A stretch of 64,000 nucleotides of DNA from Caldilineaceae bacterium. Its GTDB lineage: Bacteria; Chloroflexota; Anaerolineae; Caldilineales; Caldilineaceae. Positions 9,001 to 17,952 of the stretch are shown one piece after another. A program made the position numbers and the translations under genes. The stretch's first letter is position 1; each line of letters opens with the position of its first letter. The notes under the pieces are model-generated. The model saw only the letters and a program-made list of their open reading frames with translations, was not told the origin of the DNA and ran no database searches. The stretch lies in the NCBI GenBank assembly GCA_958295845.1, contig OY282376.1, positions 1,129,022-1,193,021 of the forward strand, given 5' to 3'.

Positions 9001-9744
9001 ATGACTCGAATTGCCATGTGGTGTGCGCCGCGCACCATCTCAACGGCGTTAATGCGGGCTTGGGAAAATCGCCCCGACACGACTGTGATCGACGAGCCGT
9101 TCTATGCTCACTACCTGCAAGTCACCGGTATCGAGCACCCGGCGAGTGACGAAATCATTGCCAGCTATGAGACCGACTGGCGCCTCGTCGCTCGCACCCT
9201 GACCGAAGAGCCTCTGCCCGACGACGCGGCGATATGGTACCAGAAGCATATGGCCCATCATATGTTGGACCACATCGAGCTGGATTGGCTGGACAAACTC
9301 ACCAACTGCTTTCTGATTCGGTCGCCGGTCGAGGTAATCACCTCCTATATCAAGGTGCGGGCCCAGCCAACGCTACTGGATCTCGGGTTCCCTCAACTGC
9401 TGCGGCTGTTTGAAACCGTCCGCCGCAACACCGGCTCAGTTCCTCCTGTCATCGACAGCCAGGACGTGTTGGCTGATCCCTGTGGCACGCTCACACTGCT
9501 ATGTGAAGCGGTGTCAGTGCCCTTCTCCGAGCAAATGCTCTCCTGGCCGCCGGGCCGCCGTGACAGCGACGGCGTTTGGGCGCCCCATTGGTACGCGGCG
9601 GTGGAAAAATCAACCGGGTTCGCCCCCTATCGTCCCAAGAACGAACAGCTGCCCCCGCAACTGCATGACCTTCTCGCCCAAGCGCAGGAAGCCTACCAGG
9701 AGCTATATCGTTTCCGCCTGACGACAAAAGATCGTGGTCAATGA
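9001..9744 (+). CDS. Sulfotransferase-like P-loop protein
   Basis: A 247-residue protein with a sulfotransferase-type fold signature. The N-terminal CAPRTISTALMRAW resembles the 5'-phosphosulfate-binding loop of PAPS sulfotransferases, followed by a conserved DEPFYAHYL, and LIRSPVEVITSY near residue 100-115 resembles the 3'-phosphate-binding Arg...Ser motif. GAGGACAAAC precedes the ATG at 9001; an upstream in-frame TTG at 8989 would swallow that site. Its stop is 49 bases before the aminotransferase-like gene. From memory, plant proteins annotated as branched-chain-aminotransferase-like 1/2 fuse a domain like this to one like the next gene; substrate unknown. Confidence 0.75.
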   Translation: MTRIAMWCAPRTISTALMRAWENRPDTTVIDEPFYAHYLQVTGIEHPASDEIIASYETDWRLVARTLTEEPLPDDAAIWYQKHMAHHMLDHIELDWLDKLTNCFLIRSPVEVITSYIKVRAQPTLLDLGFPQLLRLFETVRRNTGSVPPVIDSQDVLADPCGTLTLLCEAVSVPFSEQMLSWPPGRRDSDGVWAPHWYAAVEKSTGFAPYRPKNEQLPPQLHDLLAQAQEAYQELYRFRLTTKDRGQ

Positions 9745-9793
9745 CCAGTGCCGGGCTGACGGCGCCGTCAGTTGAGCTTTGGAGTACTGAACA

Positions 9794-10699
9794 ATGTTGC
9801 AGAAATTCTACGAAGCCAATCGTCATCTTCTGGTCAACATCAACGGGCAGATCGTTCATAGAGACGAGGCAGGTGTCAGCCCTTTCGACTCATCCGTACA
9901 AAACGGCGATGCTGTCTGGGAAGGTCTGCGTCTCTACGACGGGCGTATCTTCAAGCTGGAAGAGCATCTGTCACGCCTCCAGGACGGCGCCAAGGCCCTG
10001 GCCTACGAAGGCGTTCCTTCCAATGAGGAGATCGTCGATCAGGTGCGGCGTACGCTTAAGGCCAATCATATGCAGGACAACGTCCACGTCCGCCTGACCC
10101 TTACCCGCGGCGTCAAGTACACGAGCGGCATGGATCCCCGCATTAACACGCGCGGCACAACCCTCATCGTGCTGGCCGAACACAAACCCCCGGTCTACGA
10201 ACGCGGAGGCATCCGCCTGATCACCTCCGGCATCCGTCGCATTCCCCCAGACTGTCTCGACCAGAACATCCACTCATGCAACATGCTCAACTCGATACTG
10301 GCCAAGATCCAGGCCAACACCGCTGGCGTTGATGATGCCGTGATGCTGGATACGAACGGCTTTGTCGCCGAAACCAATGCCACCCATCTCTTCCTCGTCA
10401 AACACGGCATAGTCACGACCTCCCACACCCACGCCTGTCCAGAAGGGATTACCCGCGCCACCGTATTGGATCTGTGCCTTACACATCGAATTCTCGCAGA
10501 AGTGCGCGATATATCTCTGCCAGAGCTATACCGCGCCGATGAACTGTTCTGCACGGGCACGATGGGCGAATTGACACCCGTGACCGAGGTGGACGGACGC
10601 AAAATCGGTGCAGGAGACGGCGGGCCAGTCACCCAACGCCTGAGTGAACTGTACGCTGACCTGACCCGCAGCTCGGGCTTCCCCATCCTGGTCGACTGA
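9794..10699 (+). CDS. Class IV aminotransferase-like protein lacking PLP lysine
   Basis: A 301-residue protein of the branched-chain/D-amino-acid aminotransferase fold (class IV). The family features are easy to follow: NGDAVWEGLR near residue 40, RRIPPDCLD, LNSILAKIQANTAG, ETNATHLF and PEGITRATV. In the family the PLP Schiff-base Lys sits in the segment between the RR-PP motif and the NxLN motif; here that segment reads NIHSCNMLN, so His160 stands where Lys is expected. The protein may therefore not be a normal transaminase. GGAG lies upstream of the ATG. It is probably co-transcribed with the sulfotransferase-like gene. Many annotators would call it IlvE; I would not. Confidence 0.85.
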   Translation: MLQKFYEANRHLLVNINGQIVHRDEAGVSPFDSSVQNGDAVWEGLRLYDGRIFKLEEHLSRLQDGAKALAYEGVPSNEEIVDQVRRTLKANHMQDNVHVRLTLTRGVKYTSGMDPRINTRGTTLIVLAEHKPPVYERGGIRLITSGIRRIPPDCLDQNIHSCNMLNSILAKIQANTAGVDDAVMLDTNGFVAETNATHLFLVKHGIVTTSHTHACPEGITRATVLDLCLTHRILAEVRDISLPELYRADELFCTGTMGELTPVTEVDGRKIGAGDGGPVTQRLSELYADLTRSSGFPILVD

Positions 10700-10795
10700 G
10701 TGAGTGGAGAAGGTGAGGCCCTTTTCTGCGAACGAACCACACCCCAGGGCTGTCGCCGCAACGCATACTGCGCGCCTGACGTAGACCGAAGTCCC
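10621..10795 (+). repeat. Long direct repeat, copy 1
   Basis: The last 26 codons of the aminotransferase-like gene plus about 95 bases downstream recur without gaps 3350 bases further on (13971-14145). By hand I count about 32 differences in 180 positions (about 82% identity). The rest of the gap up to the membrane protein gene at 11023 shows no other structure I can name. Confidence 0.85.
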
Positions 10796-11022
10796 CCAAG
10801 TCCTGAGTCATAGCTGTTCCTCTCCCTGGCAGCAGGTCATTTGGCAATACGACGAAGGAAGACTGGATAGTGTCAGGCCAGTGCCCAACTCCCCGAAGGT
10901 AACCACTCACGCTTTTCACGCCCCTTTTGGCTACCCTCACTTCGGAACTGTATACTCTGAATGGCAGGGTTACGACGTAGACTCTGCCTTGTCGCTTAGC
11001 TGTCTGACTACCATTCCTCAAT

Positions 11023-13824
11023 GTGACACACACTCACCGCATGCAGAAAAACTTGGACTCAAGGGAGCTGGAAGTTAGCGCTACCGCAGGCAGGCTTCAG
11101 ACCTTGGGAGTAGCTCTATTTCTTGTCCTACTAACAATTCTTCTTGTCAGCCCCCTATGGCATCCGCAGGGAATACCAGGGGGCAACTCCGATCTGAGAA
11201 TCCACATTCTGCGCGCGGCCGCCGTTGAGCATTCCTTTGAACAAGGCGTCATGTGGCCGCGTTGGGTACCCGATGTCTACCAGGGTCTGGGGGCACCCGT
11301 CTTCCACCACTACAGCCCCGGTCTGTACTGGCTAGTTGCAGCAGTCCACTGGACAGGCATCCGTCTGGACACAGCCTTTCGGATAGTAATTACCTGCGCG
11401 TTTTTCCTATCAGGAATAGGGATTTACGGCTGGCTCCAAAAGATTTTCAGCGGGCCTGCAGCGCTTGTAGGCGCAGCCCTCTTTCTCGCTCAACCCCATT
11501 TTATCTTCGCAGAATATTACTACCTCGGCGATTACCCACAGATGTTGGCCCTCCTGCTGCTACCTGTCTGTCTGTGGGCAGTAACGGCCCTCCACTTCCG
11601 GCCAACTCCATGGTACTGGCTGTCCGCCGTGCTCGCACTATCGGCCTTAGTGCTGAGCCACAATCTGACCGCAGTGGTTGGCGCGTTCATTCTGTTGCTG
11701 AACTGGCTCTTTCTTGCTCTGGTTTACCGGCGCGTTGGAGGGCTGGTACGTTGCGCTCTGGCCGGCCTGGTTGCGGTCTTGTTTACGGCCGCCTTCTGGC
11801 TGCCTGCCCTTGCCGACCTACCCTTCGTCCAGTTCGAAAATGCGCTCAATGTCAGGATCAATTACAAGGCCGGCTTCTTTAGTTTGCGCGAGCTTGCATC
11901 ATTCCAACCGGCCTTTCTGGACAGCAGCGCGGGAAATCCCTTGAGCCCCCCGTCCTTCACCTTCGGCGTAATTCAGTGGCTGGCCTTGGCACTGTGTCTG
12001 GTCAGTTCGATTTTTGCAAAGTCCCGTGAACCCAGACTTTGGGGGCTTGGCGGCTGCCTATTGGCACTGTTTTTTCTGGCTCTTACGATGCCCCTTTCTG
12101 AGCCAGTCTGGGATTCGCTTGGGTGGCTGCACTTTCTCCAGTTTCGTTTCCGGCTGCTGCCGTTTGCAGTACTTGGTTCCCTTTCTGCCGCCGCCTTCTC
12201 AGTGGATGTCTGGCCCAGTAGGCATCGATGGATTCCAGCAATGGTCCTGCTCTTTGGTGCCATCTTGCTCCCCTTCCCATATCTTTTTCCGAATCTGGCC
12301 TCGTTTACTTCATTCTGGTCGGTGGAAGCCATTCCCGCAGAGCGCACAGTTGCAAGTCCAGTGCCAGCTATCGACTGGGACTATATTGCTGGCACCGGTG
12401 AATTCCTGGTTCGCGGCGCCGAAATCGACCTGGCTAAGGGAGTCACTCAGGAGCCAGAGGCAACGTCGCTGCGCTGGCATTCCCCTCACAATGCTGTAGC
12501 AGACCTGCCCTCCCACGCAGACCCGTTTCTGCTTCGGCTCCATTTTCATCCTGGCTGGGCTGCAGGACAGGGGGCAGTGCTTGAAAAAGGAAGGTCAGGT
12601 TGGACTCAGGTTTCGAAAAGACCTGAAGGCGGAGAGCAACTGGAAGTTCGTTGGGCTGGCACTGCATCGCAGCGGCGGGGACAGTACATCACTCTTTTTG
12701 GCATCTTCGCAACCACCATGGGCGTTGCACTCTTGGCGCGTAAACGTCAATCCTCTGCTGCCCAACGGAGGGACAAGCCAGGTGTCGAGACAGGGCACTT
12801 TCCAAACGCAGTGGTTCCTATGACCGCAGCGGTCCTCCTGGTTCTCCTGGCTCGCTTTGCTGTAGACCGGTATACAGATGGACCATACATCTGGAACTCC
12901 CCTCCAGGACACGTGCCCTTTTCCATACAGGGGGCGCCAACAGAGATTGGCGACGCTTCAACGGGGCGGATGACCCTGCTTGGCTGGAAGCTGCTGAGCA
13001 GCCCCACTCCCAGACCTGGTGAATCGATCATTATACGCCTGTTCTGGCGGGCGAATCAGAGTGTCGACGAAAATCTGCACACTCTGCTCCACCTGTATTC
13101 CCCCTCTCTGAAATACTCTTGGGCAGCCGACGCTCAGGGTACCATTCGTATACCAACTAGGATCTGGGACCCTGAAAAGTACTACGTCGAAACGATGTAT
13201 CTTCCTATCCCTCTCGATGTCCCGCCGCTGACATATTCGCTCACAGCAGGTTTATCTTCCTCTACTCACGGAAGACTGGATATAGCGGGTTCGGAGAGTG
13301 GACTATTGCACTTGCGCGACATTCAAGTCGCGCCTGTTCGGCCCGGGTGGCTTCAGCGGTTGAACCCCACCACAGCTTCACGGGCAGATACAGCAGACGG
13401 CATTCGCCTGCAGGGGTTCGACCTGGCGACTCAAAGCGACGATCTCACCCTACGTCTTTTCTGGGAATCAGGGGAAGGCATCTCAAAAGACTGGATTACT
13501 TTTATACATATGCTGGACGGCAATGGTGAGTTGGTCGCTCAATTCGATGGCCCTCCTCTGAGCGGACTGCAGCCCACAAGCCAGTGGCACAGAGATGCGC
13601 TCTACATCGACCGCCGAGAAATCACGTTGCCCGGCGACCTTGTCCAGGGAGATTATAACCTACGTATTGGACTGTATAGTTTTGAGACAGGAGAACGTCT
13701 GCCTCTTCAACCGCGTGATGCTGAGGATAATCAGTTTGAAGACGGGCAGTTATTGATACGGTTGGACAGCCAGCCATCAGAAGGACTGGAGGACTCCTGC
13801 TATATTTGTTCAGGCGACCAGTAA
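11023..13824 (+). CDS. Large multi-pass membrane protein, PTPS-related type
   Basis: A 933-residue protein. Residues ~25-440 hold about ten to eleven membrane segments with conserved loops (GNSDLRIH, WPRWVPDVYQGLGAP, YYYLGDYPQ, LSHNL) typical of the bacterial membrane proteins grouped as 6-pyruvoyl-tetrahydropterin-synthase-related, which resemble glycosyltransferase-C membrane enzymes and have unknown function. A further hydrophobic segment is near residue 565 and another near 610, then about 320 residues of beta-rich outer domain with two sub-repeats of a LRLFWES/IRLFWRA motif. GTG at 11023 and ATG at 11041 are both possible; neither has a strong ribosome binding site. The gene lies between two copies of a long direct repeat. 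Confidence 0.8.
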   Translation: MTHTHRMQKNLDSRELEVSATAGRLQTLGVALFLVLLTILLVSPLWHPQGIPGGNSDLRIHILRAAAVEHSFEQGVMWPRWVPDVYQGLGAPVFHHYSPGLYWLVAAVHWTGIRLDTAFRIVITCAFFLSGIGIYGWLQKIFSGPAALVGAALFLAQPHFIFAEYYYLGDYPQMLALLLLPVCLWAVTALHFRPTPWYWLSAVLALSALVLSHNLTAVVGAFILLLNWLFLALVYRRVGGLVRCALAGLVAVLFTAAFWLPALADLPFVQFENALNVRINYKAGFFSLRELASFQPAFLDSSAGNPLSPPSFTFGVIQWLALALCLVSSIFAKSREPRLWGLGGCLLALFFLALTMPLSEPVWDSLGWLHFLQFRFRLLPFAVLGSLSAAAFSVDVWPSRHRWIPAMVLLFGAILLPFPYLFPNLASFTSFWSVEAIPAERTVASPVPAIDWDYIAGTGEFLVRGAEIDLAKGVTQEPEATSLRWHSPHNAVADLPSHADPFLLRLHFHPGWAAGQGAVLEKGRSGWTQVSKRPEGGEQLEVRWAGTASQRRGQYITLFGIFATTMGVALLARKRQSSAAQRRDKPGVETGHFPNAVVPMTAAVLLVLLARFAVDRYTDGPYIWNSPPGHVPFSIQGAPTEIGDASTGRMTLLGWKLLSSPTPRPGESIIIRLFWRANQSVDENLHTLLHLYSPSLKYSWAADAQGTIRIPTRIWDPEKYYVETMYLPIPLDVPPLTYSLTAGLSSSTHGRLDIAGSESGLLHLRDIQVAPVRPGWLQRLNPTTASRADTADGIRLQGFDLATQSDDLTLRLFWESGEGISKDWITFIHMLDGNGELVAQFDGPPLSGLQPTSQWHRDALYIDRREITLPGDLVQGDYNLRIGLYSFETGERLPLQPRDAEDNQFEDGQLLIRLDSQPSEGLEDSCYICSGDQ

Positions 13825-13970
13825 GTGACTCACGGGCAAACCGCGACCAGTTCAGGTACGATTCTGGATAGCAGCAGGTGAATCGGCATAGGCCATTTGC
13901 CGGAGTGAGACAGCGGATGCGCTGCTCCAAACCTCCTCCTGGCACTGACTCACAATAAGCACAGGAAACG

Positions 13971-14049
13971 CGGGCCCGTCACCCAACGCCTGAGCCGACT
14001 GTACGCCGACCTGACACGCAGTTCAGGCTTCCACATTCTGTTCGACTGA
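13971..14049 (+). pseudogene. 3' relic of aminotransferase-like gene
   Basis: This stretch encodes GPVTQRLSRLYADLTRSSG and the remaining six residues up to a TGA in the same place as in the intact gene, with no gene body upstream. Compared with the intact gene end, I count 12 base changes in 78 positions: 8 are synonymous and only 3 residues differ. The fragment therefore diverged while still under protein-level selection, and lost its 5' part later. Confidence 0.75.
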
Positions 14050-14145
14050 AAGAGAGGAGAAGGTGTGGTCCGTCCCCCCGAACGAACCACACCCTAGGGC
14101 TGTAGCCGAAACGCATACTGCCCGTTTGACGTAGCCCAAAGTCCC
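13971..14145 (+). repeat. Long direct repeat, copy 2
   Basis: Ungapped match to 10621-10795, covering the aminotransferase-like 3' end and the following noncoding sequence (shared blocks include AACGAACCACACC and ACGCATACTG). Between this copy and the convergent glcF end at 14357 I see nothing recognisable. Confidence 0.85.
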
Positions 14146-14356
14146 GGAGGGTACTGCGAAGGTTTCCTGCGCCAGAGCCGGACTGCCATCCATACTCTGA
14201 GGTGAGAGGCTGAGTGCTTCGAATGTAAGGTTAGGCAACGTGGGTTAAACGGGCTGCAAGAGGCAGTTAAGGTTTGGTCAAGAACTGGTTATCTGTCGGG
14301 TGGGGCCGGCGAGAAGTGGATTCGCGAATCATTGGAGAACTCCCCGATCCCGTGGA

Positions 14357-15613
14357 TCACCCGTCGCTGGCGCTAAGGAGTTCAACCGTGTGAAAGATCG
14401 GCATGGGTTTCCCGATCTGCCGCAAATGGTTGTCAATCTGGGTCATACAGCCGATGTTGCCGGTTACCACGGCTTGCGCGCCGGTTCCGAGGATGGCTTC
14501 GGCCTTTCGCTGGCCCAACTGGGCGGCAATCTCCGGCTGTTCGATGTTGTAGCTCCCCGCTGACCCACAGCAGATCTCCCCCTCCGGGATCGGTACGAGT
14601 GTAAGGTTCGGAACCGCCGCCAGCAATCGTCGCGGCGCGTCCGTCACCCCCTGGGCGTGCGCGAGATGGCAGGCGTCGTGATACGCAACTGTCATCGGCT
14701 CGGGCAGCGAGGGCGGCGGTTCGATGCCGAGAGCATCCAGGAAAACGGTCACATCCTGAACTTTGTCGGCAAAGGCCAGCGCCGCCTGTTCCTCTGCCTC
14801 GCCCGTGAACAGCAACGGGTACTCGTGCATGCCGGAACCGCACCCGGCCGCGTTGGTCACCACCGCATCGACTTCGTCCAGGTTGAAGGCGTCGAAGTTG
14901 CGTCTGGCCAGCCCGCGAGCCTGGTCTGCAGCGCCGGTATGCATCGCCAGCGCGCCGCAGCAGCCTTGGCCTGACGGAATGATCACGTCGACGCCGTTAC
15001 TGGTCAGCACGTCGACGGTGGCCCGGTTGATCCCGGGGGTCAGTACCTGCTGAACACAGCCGCTCAGCAGCGCGACCCGCGCCCGCCGCTCCCCCCGTGC
15101 CGGTGACACCGGCGGTAGGTCGACTCGCGGCGGTAGCCGATCGGGCAGCAGATCGAGCATCGTTCGCAGCGCCGCCGGGAGGAGCGGTTTGAACACTTTC
15201 GTATAGCGTCCCAGTGACGCTGCGGCGCGGAAACGTCCGGGGTAGGGAAGCGTCTGGTTGGTCAGAGTACGCGTTAACGCCTCCATGGGGGAACGGCTGC
15301 GCTGCTTTTCCGACATCTCCCGAAATGGCGTGAGCAGCTCCCCGTATTCGACCCCGGATGGGCATGCGGTGACGCAGGCCAGGCAGCCCAGGCAACGGTC
15401 CACGTGCGGCAGTACTTCTTCGTGGGACAGCTCCCCTTCGAGCGCGCCTTTCATGAGCAGGATACGCCCGCGCGGGGAATCCATTTCCTCCCCTAACTCA
15501 AGGTATGTCGGACACGCCGGCAGGCAGAAGCCGCAATGAACGCAACTGGCGACGGCTTCCGCCATTGACGGGGCCTGGGGGCCGAGCGAGTCTACCGGAA
15601 TTGAGTGGCGCAT
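14357..15613 (-). CDS. glcF: Glycolate oxidase iron-sulfur subunit
   Basis: Iron-sulfur subunit of glycolate dehydrogenase, 418 residues. Two ferredoxin-type 4Fe-4S motifs are at Cys24-27-30-34 and Cys74-77-80-84, followed by two CCG domains (CVQQVL...GCCGAL and CCGSAG) that bind a further cluster. Electrons pass from the FAD subunits GlcD/GlcE to the quinone pool at the membrane. It is the last gene of the glc set; glcD and glcE lie upstream on the same strand but are separated from it by other genes, which is unusual for a complex normally encoded as glcDEF. Confidence 0.93.
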   Translation of the reverse strand: MRHSIPVDSLGPQAPSMAEAVASCVHCGFCLPACPTYLELGEEMDSPRGRILLMKGALEGELSHEEVLPHVDRCLGCLACVTACPSGVEYGELLTPFREMSEKQRSRSPMEALTRTLTNQTLPYPGRFRAAASLGRYTKVFKPLLPAALRTMLDLLPDRLPPRVDLPPVSPARGERRARVALLSGCVQQVLTPGINRATVDVLTSNGVDVIIPSGQGCCGALAMHTGAADQARGLARRNFDAFNLDEVDAVVTNAAGCGSGMHEYPLLFTGEAEEQAALAFADKVQDVTVFLDALGIEPPPSLPEPMTVAYHDACHLAHAQGVTDAPRRLLAAVPNLTLVPIPEGEICCGSAGSYNIEQPEIAAQLGQRKAEAILGTGAQAVVTGNIGCMTQIDNHLRQIGKPMPIFHTVELLSASDG

Positions 15614-15632
15614 AGGATTCTTTTCATTTGCG

Positions 15633-16601
15633 TTATGTCGTCAACAGTACCTTACCCTTGGTCTGACGCGCTTCCAAGTAGGTATGAGCGCCCTCGGCGT
15701 CGTCGAGCGGGAAGGTGCGGTCTATACGGATTTCCAGTTTACCTTCGGCGATCCAGTTGAAAACGTCGTTGGCGCGGCCCTCCAACTCCGACCGCGTCAG
15801 CATATGGGACGCGAGCGTGGGCCGGGTCAGGAACAGCGAGCCTTTCTGGTTGAGGACCTGCGGATCAATTGTCGGCACAACGCCGCTCGCCTGCCCGAAC
15901 AGTACCATATAGCCGCGCGGCTTCAGGCAGTCCAGGCTTTTGTCAAAGGTGGTGATGCCGACCGAATCGTACACAACCTCAACGCCTTCACCGCCTGTCA
16001 GGTCTCTCACTGCTTCCGCGAAGTCCACTTCCGTATAGCGGATCGTGTCGTCGGCGCCGGCCGCTTGCGCGATGCGCGCCTTCTCTTCGGTCGAGACCGT
16101 GCCGAGTACCCGTGCGCCTCTCAACTTTGCCATCTGCACCAGCAGGGCGCCGGTGCCGCCAGCCGCGGCATGGACCAGGCAGGTGTCGCCCGGCTTGAGT
16201 GGATACGTGGTGCAGGCGAGGTAGTGGGCGGTCATCCCCTGAATCATCGAGGCCGCCCCATGTTGGGCATCCACGCCGGCTGGGCGCTGGACAAGGTTCT
16301 TTGAAGGGACGATCGCGTACTCGGCATAGGAGCCGATCGACATCCCATAGGCCACCGTATCGCCGACCGCTACTTCGGTTACACCCTCGCCGATGGCATC
16401 AACAACCCCCGCGCCTTCGACCCCGGGTGTGAACGGCAGTGGCATTGGATACCATCCCCTGCGGTGGTAGGTGTCGATGAAGTTGACGCCTGCCACTTCC
16501 ATCTTTACACGCGCTTCCCCCGGGCCCGGCTCCGGCGTAGGCACGTCAACGCACTGCAGAACATTCGGGTCGCCTACCTCTTGGATACGAATCGCTCTCA
16601 T
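15633..16601 (-). CDS. NADPH:quinone oxidoreductase (zeta-crystallin type)
   Basis: Medium-chain dehydrogenase/reductase of the quinone oxidoreductase group, 322 residues. It has the GroES-like N-terminal half, the Rossmann motif [14 protein letters not shown] and no zinc-binding Cys set, so it should use NADPH for one- or two-electron reduction of quinones or enones. The ATG at 16601 is preceded by GAGGAGA; an in-frame TTG at 16616 lies inside that ribosome binding site. It sits between glcE and glcF, 19 bases from glcF, so it belongs to that transcript. Confidence 0.9.
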   Translation of the reverse strand: MRAIRIQEVGDPNVLQCVDVPTPEPGPGEARVKMEVAGVNFIDTYHRRGWYPMPLPFTPGVEGAGVVDAIGEGVTEVAVGDTVAYGMSIGSYAEYAIVPSKNLVQRPAGVDAQHGAASMIQGMTAHYLACTTYPLKPGDTCLVHAAAGGTGALLVQMAKLRGARVLGTVSTEEKARIAQAAGADDTIRYTEVDFAEAVRDLTGGEGVEVVYDSVGITTFDKSLDCLKPRGYMVLFGQASGVVPTIDPQVLNQKGSLFLTRPTLASHMLTRSELEGRANDVFNWIAEGKLEIRIDRTFPLDDAEGAHTYLEARQTKGKVLLTT

Positions 16602-16642
16602 CAGTTTTCTCCTCAATACGTTTGCTTATCTTATTGTTGTCG

Positions 16643-17815
16643 TTACCATGGTTCGAATTTTCCTTCCGGGTCCAGGGCCGCCGCGATTCGTCGCAAAAAG
16701 GCGTTTTGCAGTGGCCGGCCCAGCAAAGGGTCCTCTCCGCCGTCTGTGTCGATTCCGCTGCCCTCGATGGGGGAACGCCGCGCGCGGCCAATCAACTGCA
16801 CGCCCTGCAGGTTCAACGCCAGCAGGAGACTGTGGAGGTCTCGGGAGGAATCCGCCTCTCTTTCCTCCGGAGTAGGCTCATCCGGCCACCCGAGCCAGAG
16901 AAGATTCCCGCCGACGCTATAGCGACGCGTCGCCATCCTGGAGCCGCTGAGCGCTTCCTCCATCGCTGGGATCCGTTGCGGTGTCAAAGGGATCCGGACC
17001 AGCCCCATGCCCTGCGCGAGCCATCCCATCGACCGCGCTGCCTGCCAAAGGCTCTCTTCCTCCTGATCCTGGTACAAGGAGAGACGCCGCGTTTGCCCGG
17101 CGCCCGTGGACACAACCGCCTGCAACGCCTGCGCCCGCTCCTGCAGTACGTTTGGCAATCCGCCAATGCGCACCCATAGGGCCCAACCCTCTTCCACCGG
17201 CGCAAAATCGACCGCATGCAGGTCGATGTCGCTGCTCGTCACCCCGTTCAAAGCACTTAGCAGATTGGAAGGTCCGTCAAATTCTGCTGCCACCGTCGCA
17301 AACGCCGGTGGCTTGGGGAAGACCTTGAATGTCAGTTCGGTCAATACGCCCAGTCTTCCCAGACTTCCGACAAACAGTTTAGGGAAGTCGAACCCGGCCG
17401 CGTTCTTAACCACCGCTCCCCCGCCCCGAATCTCCTGGCCCCGTCCGTCGACAAAGCGAATGCCGATCAGAAAATCGCGAATTCCTCCGTACCTGTAGCG
17501 TCCCGCGCCGCTGAGGCCGGCCGCGACCGTGCCGCCCAACGTCGCGCCGCGTTCAGCCAGCGGTGGATCGAAGGGCAGATACTGGCCCTCCTCCGCCAGC
17601 AGCGCCGCCATCTCCGCGATAGGTGTGCCGGCGCGGGCGGTAAACGTGTATTCGTCCGGCTGATAGTCGACGACACCCTTCAAATTGGAAAGGTCGAGCT
17701 CTTGCGCGTCGTCCAGGCTGTTGCGCAGCGACAAGGCCGGCTTGGAGCCGCCGCCCCGGACCCGCACCCTATTCGCCCCACGCACCACTTCCTGGATTTC
17801 TGCGACGCTACTCAT
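16643..17815 (-). CDS. glcE: Glycolate oxidase FAD-binding subunit
   Basis: FAD-binding PCMH-type protein of 390 residues matching GlcE in length and order of motifs: VRVRGGGSKP near the N-terminus, the FAD-contact LGGTVAAGLSG and GGAVVKNAAGFD. GlcE is a shortened paralogue of GlcD and works with GlcD and GlcF in glycolate oxidation to glyoxylate. It lies downstream of the PQQ dehydrogenase gene. The start is 137 bases after that gene, with no strong ribosome binding site seen. Confidence 0.88.
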   Translation of the reverse strand: MSSVAEIQEVVRGANRVRVRGGGSKPALSLRNSLDDAQELDLSNLKGVVDYQPDEYTFTARAGTPIAEMAALLAEEGQYLPFDPPLAERGATLGGTVAAGLSGAGRYRYGGIRDFLIGIRFVDGRGQEIRGGGAVVKNAAGFDFPKLFVGSLGRLGVLTELTFKVFPKPPAFATVAAEFDGPSNLLSALNGVTSSDIDLHAVDFAPVEEGWALWVRIGGLPNVLQERAQALQAVVSTGAGQTRRLSLYQDQEEESLWQAARSMGWLAQGMGLVRIPLTPQRIPAMEEALSGSRMATRRYSVGGNLLWLGWPDEPTPEEREADSSRDLHSLLLALNLQGVQLIGRARRSPIEGSGIDTDGGEDPLLGRPLQNAFLRRIAAALDPEGKFEPW

Positions 17816-17952
17816 GGTTCAGATAACCTGCCTGCTGGACACCCGTCCTTTCCTCGGCGATTCAAAGAACGGTACCCAAGTAATTGCCAACCAGTTTACT
17901 TGTGTGCACCGGCGCCGCCAAAAGCGACGCCGCAGACTGGAAAGACTGCTCC

